Origin: Hydrogenothermaceae bacterium
GTDB lineage: Bacteria; Aquificota; Aquificia; Aquificales; Hydrogenothermaceae
Reading direction: 5' to 3'
Assembly (NCBI GenBank): GCA_026984355.1
Contig: JALSSG010000247.1
Span: forward strand, 1-7,189
DNA length: 7,189 nt
In this document: piece by piece, positions 1 to 6,500 of the stretch
How positions within the stretch are numbered: the stretch's first letter is position 1
How the letters are laid out: each line of letters begins with the position of its first letter
Notes under the pieces: model-generated
Told to the model about the DNA's origin: nothing
The model's input: the letters and a program-made list of their open reading frames with translations, nothing else
Databases searched by the model: none
Program-made: the position numbers and the translations under genes

Positions 1-329
1 TCTGCCGCTGATACTACTAATATAGCCCCGTCCATCTGTGCAGCACCTGTTATCATGTTCTTGATGTAGTCCGCGTGCCCTGGACAGTCTACGTGCGCAT
101 AGTGCCTCTTCTCTGTCTCGTATTCTACGTGGGTTATGTTTATTGTTATACCTCTTTCTTTCTCCTCTGGTGCTTTGTCTATGTCTGTGTACCCTATGAA
201 CTGTGCTAATCCTTTCTTTGATAATACATATGTTATAGCCGCTGTTAGTGTCGTCTTCCCGTGGTCTACGTGCCCTATTGTCCCTACGTTTACGTGCTCT
301 TTCTTCCTCTCAAATTTCTCTCTTGCCAT
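1..329 (-). CDS. tuf: Elongation factor Tu, N-terminal 109 codons (cut at left window edge)
   Basis: EF-Tu is the cytoplasmic GTPase that brings aminoacyl-tRNA to the ribosomal A site. The ATG at 329-327 opens a reading frame (MAREKFERKKEH...) that runs off the window; 109 full codons are visible. The G domain shows the P-loop GHVDHGKT at residues 19-26, the switch I segment RGITI at 59-63 with Thr62, and the switch II DCPGH at 81-85 with catalytic His85. The NKxD motif and domains II and III lie outside. The start is secure because an in-frame TGA (335-333) sits just upstream and the N-terminus matches the family. It is the last visible gene of the str operon, 41 bp after fusA. Composition is odd: 149 of 329 bases are G or C (45%), with CAC for all 7 His, GAC for all 6 Asp and GTA for all 8 Val, unlike fusA. 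Identity is certain; which tuf copy this is cannot be told. Confidence 0.98.
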   Translation of the reverse strand, partial: MAREKFERKKEHVNVGTIGHVDHGKTTLTAAITYVLSKKGLAQFIGYTDIDKAPEEKERGITINITHVEYETEKRHYAHVDCPGHADYIKNMITGAAQMDGAILVVSAA

Positions 330-336
330 GGTTCAT
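310..336 (-). other. Out-of-frame 8-codon mini-ORF overlapping the tuf start
   Basis: An ATG at 336-334, seven bases before the tuf ATG and in another frame, opens the ORF MNHGKREI followed by TGA at 312-310. It overlaps the first six tuf codons. Its ATG lies 5 nt after the tuf Shine-Dalgarno, whereas the tuf ATG lies 12 nt after it. Whether it is translated is unknown. It may be a chance ATG or a small regulatory ORF. Confidence 0.3.
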
Positions 337-340
337 CTAT

Positions 341-347
341 ACCTCCT
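341..347 (-). promoter_or_regulatory. Ribosome binding site of tuf
   Basis: The minus strand reads AGGAGGT, a full match to the 16S anti-Shine-Dalgarno core. From the end of AGGAGG there are 12 nt to the tuf ATG, which is longer than the usual 5-9 nt. An out-of-frame ATG sits at the ideal 5 nt. The element is clear; the spacing is unusual. Confidence 0.85.
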
Positions 348-370
348 TTCAAATTTTTATTTTTAATCTA

Positions 371-2452
371 TCAAGCAGATGCTTTTGCCCTTTCACCAGC
401 AATCTGGTCTGCTATTTGCTTTGGTACTTCTTCATATTTTTTGAACTGCATTACAAATGTAGCTCTTCCTTGAGTTAATGAACGTAAATCAGTTGCATAT
501 CCAAACATTTCTGCTAAAGGAACTTCTGCTTTTATAACCTGAACAGCTCCTCTTTTTTCCATACCAAGTATCTTTCCACGTCTTTTATTTAAATCACCAA
601 TTACATCTCCCATATATTCTTCAGGTGTGTCTACCTCTACTTCCATGATAGGTTCAAGTAATACTGGGTCTGCTTTTTTCATAGCTTCTCTAAATGCCAT
701 AGAACCTGCTATTTTAAATGCTATTTCTGATGAATCTACTTCGTGGAAAGAACCATCAAATAATGTTGCTTTCACGTTTATTACAGGATAGCCTGCTACC
801 ACACCGTTTTGCATAGCTTCCTGTATACCAGCATCAACAGCTGGTATAAATTCTTTTGGTATAATTCCACCAACAATTTTATCTACAAATTCATATTCTT
901 TCTCAGGATTTGGTTCTATTTCTATAACAGCATGACCATACTGACCCCTACCACCTGACTGTCTTATAAATTTACCTTCACCTACAGCTTTCTTCCTGAT
1001 AGTTTCCTTATAAGCAACTTGTGGTTTACCTACATTAACTTCTATTCCGTATTCTCTTTTCATTCTATCAACCATAATTTCTAAGTGAAGTTCTCCCATT
1101 CCATGTATAAGAGTCTGTCCAGTTTCAGGGTCTACAGAAACTTTAAATGTTGGATCTTCTTTCATAAATTTATTTAAAACCTGTGATAGTTTTTCCTGAT
1201 CTTGTTTTGTTTTTGGTTCTATAGCCATAGCTATAACTGGTTCTGGGAACTCAAGACTTTCTAATACAATAGGATGTTTCTCATCAGAAAGTGTGTCACC
1301 AGTCACAGTATCTAATCCAACTGCAGCAGCTATATCTCCTGCATACACTTCAGTAATTTCTTCTCTCTGGTTCGCATGCATTCTAAGGATTCTACCCATC
1401 CTTGCTTTTTTACCTTTATTTGCAATAAGAACTGTATCTCCTGTTTTTACTACTCCTGAGTAAACTCTAAAATATGTTAACTGCCCTGCATAAGGGTCTG
1501 CCATTACTTTAAATGCTAATGCACAGAATGGTTCATTATCATCTGGTTTTCTTTCTTCTTCCTCTCCAGTGTTTGGATTTACTCCCTTAACAGGAGGCAT
1601 ATCCTTTGGAGAAGGCAAATAATCAACTACAGCATCTAACAAAGGTTGAACTCCCTTGTTTTTAAATGCTGAACCGCATAGAACTGGTACAAGCTCCCTA
1701 TCTATAGTAGCCTTTCTAAGAGCTTTTTTAAGTTCTTCCTCAGAAATCTCTTCTCCCTCAAGATACTTTTCCATTAACTGCTCATCGGTTTCAACAATTT
1801 TTTCAACCATTTTTTCACGCCATTCTTCAGCCTGAGCTTTCATATCTTCTGGAATATCAGTTATGTCAAATTTAGCCCCTAGTTCATCTCCCTGCCATAT
1901 ATAAGCCTTCATCTGTATTAAATCTATCACTCCAATGAAACTATCCTCAGCTCCTATTGGTAATTGAACAGCAACAGGATTTGCTCCTAATTTTTCTTCT
2001 ATATCTTTATAAACCTGATAGAAGTTTGCACCGGTTCTATCCATTTTATTTACAAAAGCTATTCTTGGAACTCCAAACCTATCTGCCCATCTCCAGTTTG
2101 CTTCTGATTGAGGCTGAACTCCCTCAACAGATGAAAAGATAAATATAATTCCATCTAAAGCTTTCATTGAACGGACAACTTCTACACCAAAGTCAACGTG
2201 CCCTGGAGTATCAATTATATTTAATTGATAACCTTTCCAGAATGTAGCAGTTGTAGCAGCTGTTATCGTAATACCACGTTCTTTCTCCTGTTCCATCCAG
2301 TCCATTGTAGCTGCACCTTCATGAACTTCACCTATTTTATAGGTTTTACCTGTGTAATATAGAATCCTTTCTGTAGTTGTAGTTTTACCAGCATCAATAT
2401 GAGCTACTATCCCAATATTCCTAAGTTTTTCAATTGGTAACTTCCTAGCCAT
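371..2452 (-). CDS. fusA: Elongation factor G (EF-G), 693 aa
   Basis: EF-G is the ribosomal translocase GTPase, and with RRF it also splits ribosomes. The ATG at 2452-2450 gives MARKLPIEKLRN and 693 residues, the normal family length. In the G domain: AHIDAGKTT at 17-25, RGITIT at 59-64, DTPGH at 81-85, NKMD at 135-138, and a G5-like GSAF before domain II. Domains II and III follow, including HGMGELHLE. Domain IV has the tip loop GGRGQYGHA that enters the decoding site. Domain V ends in a Gln/Ala/Lys-rich tail. A TTG five codons upstream would extend the frame, but it lies inside the Shine-Dalgarno (TTGGAGGAG), so the ATG with GGAGG 8 nt before it is preferred. The gene follows rpsG by 62 bp and precedes tuf by 41 bp. 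It probably relies on the rpsL promoter. All visible GTPase motifs are intact, and nothing is truncated. Confidence 0.98.
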   Translation of the reverse strand: MARKLPIEKLRNIGIVAHIDAGKTTTTERILYYTGKTYKIGEVHEGAATMDWMEQEKERGITITAATTATFWKGYQLNIIDTPGHVDFGVEVVRSMKALDGIIFIFSSVEGVQPQSEANWRWADRFGVPRIAFVNKMDRTGANFYQVYKDIEEKLGANPVAVQLPIGAEDSFIGVIDLIQMKAYIWQGDELGAKFDITDIPEDMKAQAEEWREKMVEKIVETDEQLMEKYLEGEEISEEELKKALRKATIDRELVPVLCGSAFKNKGVQPLLDAVVDYLPSPKDMPPVKGVNPNTGEEEERKPDDNEPFCALAFKVMADPYAGQLTYFRVYSGVVKTGDTVLIANKGKKARMGRILRMHANQREEITEVYAGDIAAAVGLDTVTGDTLSDEKHPIVLESLEFPEPVIAMAIEPKTKQDQEKLSQVLNKFMKEDPTFKVSVDPETGQTLIHGMGELHLEIMVDRMKREYGIEVNVGKPQVAYKETIRKKAVGEGKFIRQSGGRGQYGHAVIEIEPNPEKEYEFVDKIVGGIIPKEFIPAVDAGIQEAMQNGVVAGYPVINVKATLFDGSFHEVDSSEIAFKIAGSMAFREAMKKADPVLLEPIMEVEVDTPEEYMGDVIGDLNKRRGKILGMEKRGAVQVIKAEVPLAEMFGYATDLRSLTQGRATFVMQFKKYEEVPKQIADQIAGERAKASA

Positions 2453-2460
2453 AAAATTCT

Positions 2461-2465
2461 CCTCC
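2461..2465 (-). promoter_or_regulatory. Ribosome binding site of fusA
   Basis: The minus strand reads GGAGG, extended to GGAGGAG, 8 nt before the ATG at 2452. It decides the start: the alternative upstream TTG (2467-2465) overlaps this element and would lack a ribosome binding site of its own. Confidence 0.85.
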
Positions 2466-2514
2466 AATAATTTGTTTGAGGCTATAATTTAGAAATTTTT
2501 TTAATTTTTCAATA

Positions 2515-2994
2515 CTACCATCTATAATGAGCGAACGCTTTATTTGCTTCAGCCATTCTATGTACTTCTTCTTTCTTTTTCACAGCTGCTCCACGGTTAT
2601 TGTATGCATCTATAAGTTCATTTGTAAGTTTCTCTATCATGGTATAGTTTCCTTTTCCTGTTCTATTCCTTGCAGCTTCTACTAGCCATTTAAGAGCCAA
2701 TGAAATCTGCCTTCTTGGAGGTACTTCCATTGGCACCTGATACGTTGAACCTCCAACCCTTCTTGGTCTAACTTCTAAAATTGGTTTTATATTTTCAATA
2801 GCCTTGTGTAAAGCTGTTAATGGATCTTCTCCTACCTTATCAGCAAGATTCTTCATAGCTGTGTAAACAATCTTTTCTGCTTTTGTTTTTTTTCCATCAA
2901 CCATAACTTTATTAATCAGTTTGTGAACTAAAACATCATTATATAGTGGATCTGGCATAATTTCTCTTGGTGGTACTGGTCCTTTTCTTGGCAT
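2515..2994 (-). CDS. rpsG: 30S ribosomal protein S7, 159 aa
   Basis: S7 is a primary 16S rRNA-binding protein that nucleates assembly of the 30S head and lies near the E-site tRNA. The protein starts MPRKGPVPPREI and ends AFAHYRW, both typical of bacterial S7. At 159 residues it is close to the common 155-160. Basic rRNA-binding segments are visible: VRPRRVGGSTYQVP in the middle, then PPRRQISLALKWL, then RGAAVKKKEEVHRMAEANKA near the C-terminus. The ATG at 2994-2992 has GAGG 9 nt upstream. A second purine-rich GGAG directly follows the rpsL stop. The gene sits 19 nt after rpsL, consistent with co-transcription and possible translational coupling. In Escherichia coli S7 represses its own operon by binding the rpsL-rpsG spacer. 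Here that spacer is too short for the long E. coli structure, so that control is probably absent or different (inference). Confidence 0.98.
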   Translation of the reverse strand: MPRKGPVPPREIMPDPLYNDVLVHKLINKVMVDGKKTKAEKIVYTAMKNLADKVGEDPLTALHKAIENIKPILEVRPRRVGGSTYQVPMEVPPRRQISLALKWLVEAARNRTGKGNYTMIEKLTNELIDAYNNRGAAVKKKEEVHRMAEANKAFAHYRW

Positions 2995-3013
2995 AGTTTC
3001 TTACCTCAGCTCC

Positions 3014-3400
3014 TTATTTCTTTTTTTCTTCTTTTGGTTTCTTAGTACCGTATTTAGACCTTGATTGTCTTCTATTTTGAACACCTGCTGCATCAAGTGC
3101 ACCACGGATAATTTTGTATCTAACACCAGGTAAATCTTTAACCCTTCCACCTCTAACAAGAACGATTGAGTGTTCTTGCAAGTTATGTCCTTCTCCTGGA
3201 ATATAACATGTAACTTCATAACCATTAGATAATCTAACTCTTGCTACTTTTCTTAAAGCAGAGTTTGGTTTTTTGGGTGTAGTTGTATATACTCTTACAC
3301 AAACACCTCTTTTTTGTGGATTTCCTTCTAAAGCAGGTGCTTTTGATTTTTTCTTAACTTTTTCTCTTCCTTTTCTAACTAGCTGGTTTATTGTAGGCAC
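3014..3400 (-). CDS. rpsL: 30S ribosomal protein S12, 128 aa, GTG start
   Basis: S12 lies at the decoding centre of the 30S subunit and affects fidelity and streptomycin response. The sequence begins MPTINQLVRKG and contains the conserved loop TTTPKKPNSALRK (39-51) with Lys43 and Lys44, and GGRVKDLPGVRY (84-95) with Lys88, Asp89 and Pro91. The lysines whose substitution gives streptomycin resistance in other bacteria are the ordinary ones here. Asp89 is in the context methylthiolated by RimO in some bacteria; whether that happens here is unknown. The start is GTG at 3400-3398, placed 6 nt after AAGGAGG; no in-frame ATG precedes it. The C-terminus continues past the usual SKYG-K-P end into a short Lys/Glu tail (KPKEEKKK), making it about four residues longer than the E. 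coli protein. First gene of the str operon, downstream of a strong promoter. Confidence 0.98.
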   Translation of the reverse strand: MPTINQLVRKGREKVKKKSKAPALEGNPQKRGVCVRVYTTTPKKPNSALRKVARVRLSNGYEVTCYIPGEGHNLQEHSIVLVRGGRVKDLPGVRYKIIRGALDAAGVQNRRQSRSKYGTKKPKEEKKK

Positions 3401-3406
3401 AACATA

Positions 3407-3413
3407 CCTCCTT
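3407..3413 (-). promoter_or_regulatory. Ribosome binding site of rpsL, supporting the GTG start
   Basis: The minus strand reads AAGGAGG. The GTG at 3400 is 6 nt downstream, the ideal distance. An out-of-frame ATG at 3405-3403 is only 1 nt downstream, too close for normal initiation, and would give the five-codon peptide MLCLQ. The site therefore selects GTG. Confidence 0.85.
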
Positions 3414-3435
3414 AAAAATATAAAGACAAAATGAA

Positions 3436-3464
3436 ATTATATTATATCAGTGTTATAAAGTCAA
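3436..3464 (-). promoter_or_regulatory. Sigma70-type promoter of the str operon (P1)
   Basis: On the minus strand a -35 TTGACT (3464-3459) is followed after exactly 17 bp by a perfect -10 TATAAT (3441-3436). A second TATAAT (3446-3441) overlaps it by one base and carries an upstream TG, but its spacing of 12 bp to the -35 is too short. Transcription would start near 3427-3430, giving a leader of about 27-30 nt before the rpsL GTG, too short for a riboswitch or attenuator. The upstream flank is A/T-rich, as in UP elements. The start site is inferred from spacing, not measured. Confidence 0.8.
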
Positions 3465-3468
3465 TAAG

Positions 3469-3483
3469 ACTTAACTTTTAAGT
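3469..3483. repeat. Perfect 6-bp inverted repeat just upstream of the P1 -35 box
   Basis: The plus strand reads ACTTAA-CTT-TTAAGT, two perfect 6-bp arms around a 3-nt centre. It ends 4 bp upstream of the -35 hexamer, at roughly -42 to -56 from the predicted start. It could be an operator, part of an UP element, or chance in A+T-rich DNA. No regulator is suggested by the window. Confidence 0.4.
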
Positions 3484-3521
3484 TTTATTTTTCAGAGTTA
3501 TGTTTTTTAAATGGAGTAAAA

Positions 3522-3549
3522 ATTATATAAAAATTTTATATTTTTTCAA
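3522..3549 (-). promoter_or_regulatory. Possible second upstream promoter (P2)
   Basis: On the minus strand TTGAAA (3549-3544) is followed after 16 bp by TATAAT (3527-3522). If used, it would start near 3514-3517 and add a leader of about 115 nt ahead of rpsL. It lies directly after the rpoC terminator T-run. Such matches arise easily in DNA this A+T-rich, so this is weaker than P1. Confidence 0.35.
3525..3541. repeat. 17-bp all-A/T palindrome
   Basis: Positions 3525-3532 (ATATAAAA) and 3534-3541 (TTTTATAT) are perfect 8-bp inverted arms around one central base. The palindrome covers part of the possible P2 -10 box. With only A and T it would form a weak hairpin; it may be a protein site, a flexible DNA segment or chance. 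Confidence 0.35.
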
Positions 3550-3550
3550 T

Positions 3551-3574
3551 AAAAAAGGAGGCGAAAAACCTCCC
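3551..3574 (-). terminator. Intrinsic terminator after rpoC
   Basis: Starting 6 nt past the rpoC TAA, the minus strand has GGAGG (3573-3569), a 7-nt loop TTTTTCG, CCTCC (3565 side at 3561-3557) and then six T (3556-3551). An extra G-T pair can extend the stem. This is a compact rho-independent terminator in the direction of rpoC. On the plus strand no T-run follows, so it is one-way. It separates the rpo transcript from the str operon, although the short stem may let some read-through pass. Confidence 0.8.
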
Positions 3575-3580
3575 AAATAT

Positions 3581-6500
3581 TTATTCAGATAGCTCTGTTG
3601 ATTCTAAAATTTCCTTAGGAATTATAGCTTCTACTTCTGAGTACATTTTAACTCCTGTTCCGGCTGGTACTATATTACCTATAATCACATTTTCTTTAAG
3701 TCCTTCAAGAGTATCTTCTTTTCCTTCAACAGCTGCATCTGCTAAAACTCTAGTTGTTTCCTGGAATGATGCAGCTGAAATCCAGCTTCTTGTTGTTAAC
3801 GAAGCTTTTGTAATACCTACGAGTACTGGTTCTGCTTTAGGTGGTTTTCCTCCTTCTTCATTTACTCTTTTAACTTCTTCTTCTAAGTCAAGTTTATCAA
3901 CTATTTCATTTAATAAAAATCTGCTATCTCCAGGATCTACAATCTTTACTTTTCTAAGTATCTGTCTGATTATTACTTCAAAGTGCTTATCGTTAATATC
4001 AACTCCTTGAAGTCTATATACCATTTGTACTTCTTTTACAAGGAATTTAGCTAGTTCTTCAGGACCCATTATCTTGAGTATATCATGTGGGTTTGGTGTT
4101 CCATCTGTTAGTGGATCTCCAGCTTTCACTATTTCTCCATCTTTTACGATAATATGTCTTCCTTTTGGAATGAAATATTCTCTCTGTAAACCTGTTTCTT
4201 TATTAAATACAACAATTCTAATACCTTTACTTTTTAATCTAACTATTCCATCAAAATCTGCTTTTACTGTTCCATTGTCCACTAAGTCCTGACCTTTTTT
4301 AACATGCTGACCATTTTTGACTATAACATATGCATCTTCTGGAACATCATATGTTTCTGATTCTCTAGTAATTGGGTTATATAGAATAATTTCATCTGCA
4401 TCTTCAAAAAGTCTTACTATTCCATCTATTTCAGTAACAATAGCTTTATTTTTTGGTTCTCTTGCTTCTAATAGTTCTTCAACTCTTGGAAGACCACCAA
4501 CTATATCTCTAACTTTTGCTCTTTCTCTTGGTATCTTTGCTATAATCTCACCTGCTTCTACTCTGTATCCTTTCTTAACCTGTAGATAGTTATGGTACAC
4601 ATCAGCTTTTTCAGCTTCTGAACATGCTAAACATTTTTGCCAATCTGTTCCTAATTTGTCTCTTGGTATAAGTAAAAGAGTATTTACTGGTAGATCATAA
4701 ATATATTCTTTTCCATCATCTCCTTTTACTATTATTCTTGGTGTATGTAGGTACGCATCTTTAGGCCTCATAAAGCTTATATCAAGTATAGTTTTACCTG
4801 TTATATTGTCTCTTTCTTCTCTTAATGTAACATCAAGGATGATGTCTCTTAGTTCTACCTCTCCTCCAACTTCTACAATAATAGGTGTACTAAATGGATC
4901 CCATTCTACAAGTACATCTCCAGGTTTGACTTTTTGACCATCTTTAACTTTTAATACTGCACCGTACTGAACAGGAAATCTTTCTTTTACTTTCCCTTCT
5001 TCATCTACGATTTCTAATCTTCCTTCTCTATTTATTATCAATATGTTTCCTTCTTTATCTTGAACCGTTTTGATATTTACATATTTTACAATTCCTTCAA
5101 CATCTGCTACATGGGAAGTTTGGACTGCTTGGGCTGTTGCAGCACCACCTATGTGGAAAGTTCTCATTGTAAGCTGTGTACCTGGCTCCCCTATAGATTG
5201 AGCAGCTATTATACCAACAGCTTCACCGATATCTACTAATTTTTTCTGTGCTAAGTCTCGTCCATAACATAAAGCACACACTCCTTGTCTTTGTTCACAG
5301 GTTAGAACTGACCTTATTTTTACTTCTTCTATACCAGCTTGTTCTATTTTATTTGCTATCTCTTCTGTTATCTCTTCATTTCTTTTTACTATTAGTTCAT
5401 CTGTATAAGGGTCATAAATATCCTCTGCAGCATATCTTCCTATTATTCTGTCCTTAAGTGGAACAATAATTTCTCCTGATTCTATAATTGCTGAGACTGT
5501 TAATCCATTTAGTGTTCCACAATCTTCATTTGTAATAACTACATCTTGCGCAACGTCAACCAATCTTCTTGTAAGATAACCGGCTACAGCAGTTTTTAAA
5601 GCAGTGTCTGCTAGCCCTTTTCTTGCTCCGTATGTAGATATAAAGTATTCAACTACTGAAAGTCCTTCTCTAAAGTTAGAACGAATAGGTGTTTCAATAA
5701 ATTCTCCAGAGTGTTTTGCCATTAATCCACGCATACCAGCAAGCTGTCTTATCTGGTCTCTATTACCTCTAGCTCCTGAATGTGCCATCATAAATATTGG
5801 ATTAAATGTTCCTGGATATTCTTTACCATTTTCTACTATTTTTGTGTTTTCAATTTCTTCAAACATCAGTTTTGTAACTTCATTTGTTGCCTGCGACCAT
5901 ATATCGATAACTTTGTTGTGTCTTTCTCCTTTGGTGATTATACCATTGACGTACTGTTGCCATACTTTATCAGCTTCCTCCATAGCTCGTTTAACAATTT
6001 CCCATTTTTTCTTAGGTACTATCAGGTCTGATAGAGATATAGATATACCTGCTTTTGTTGCATATTTAAATCCAATTTCTTTTAGTCTATCCAATGTATC
6101 TGCTGTAACTTCATTTCCAAACATATCATAAACATTTGATATAAGTTTTGAGACTTTTTTCTTGTCTAAAACTTCATTTACAAATGGGAATCCTTTAGGA
6201 AGTGCCTCATTAAATAGTATTCTTCCTACAGTTGTTTCTACTATCTTTCCTTCCATTTTAACTTTTATTTTCGCAAGAAGATCTATTTTACCTAGTTCAT
6301 ATGCAAGTTTAGCATCTTCAGGTGAAGCAAAAGATTTACCTTCTCCTTTAGCTCCTTCTAATTCCTGAGTCATATAGTGAGCACCAAGGATTATATCTTG
6401 AGATGGCATTGTTATTGGCTTTCCATGAGCTGGGGACAATATATTTTGAGTTGAAAGCATAAGTATATATGATTCCAGCTGAGCTTCAACAGACAAAGGA

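Noticed and set aside
136..478. Three overlapping short plus-strand open frames across tuf and the end of fusA
   Set aside because: They are hydrophobic shadow frames of tuf and fusA, mutually overlapping, with no family resemblance.
2453..2467. A TTG start giving EF-G five extra residues (MEENF)
   Set aside because: The TTG is part of the Shine-Dalgarno, and the conserved EF-G N-terminus MARKLPIEKLRN begins at the ATG at 2452.
2468..2514. A possible internal promoter for fusA in the rpsG-fusA spacer (TTGAAA with TAAATT or TTATAG)
   Set aside because: The -10 candidates match poorly and the spacings are 15 or 19 bp; A+T-rich DNA makes such partial matches common.
3001..3225. A 74-codon minus-strand frame within rpsL
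   Set aside because: It overlaps the S12 gene in another frame; the S12 frame is fully conserved, and this one matches nothing.
3401..3435. A riboswitch or attenuator ahead of rpsL
   Set aside because: The leader from P1 is only about 27-30 nt and shows no stem-loop, so there is no room for one.
5604..6131. A 175-codon open frame on the plus strand, opposite rpoC
   Set aside because: It lies fully antisense to strongly conserved beta' coding sequence, is rich in Ser/Ile/Leu as expected from a reverse-frame shadow, has no recognisable domain, and I see no good ribosome binding site.
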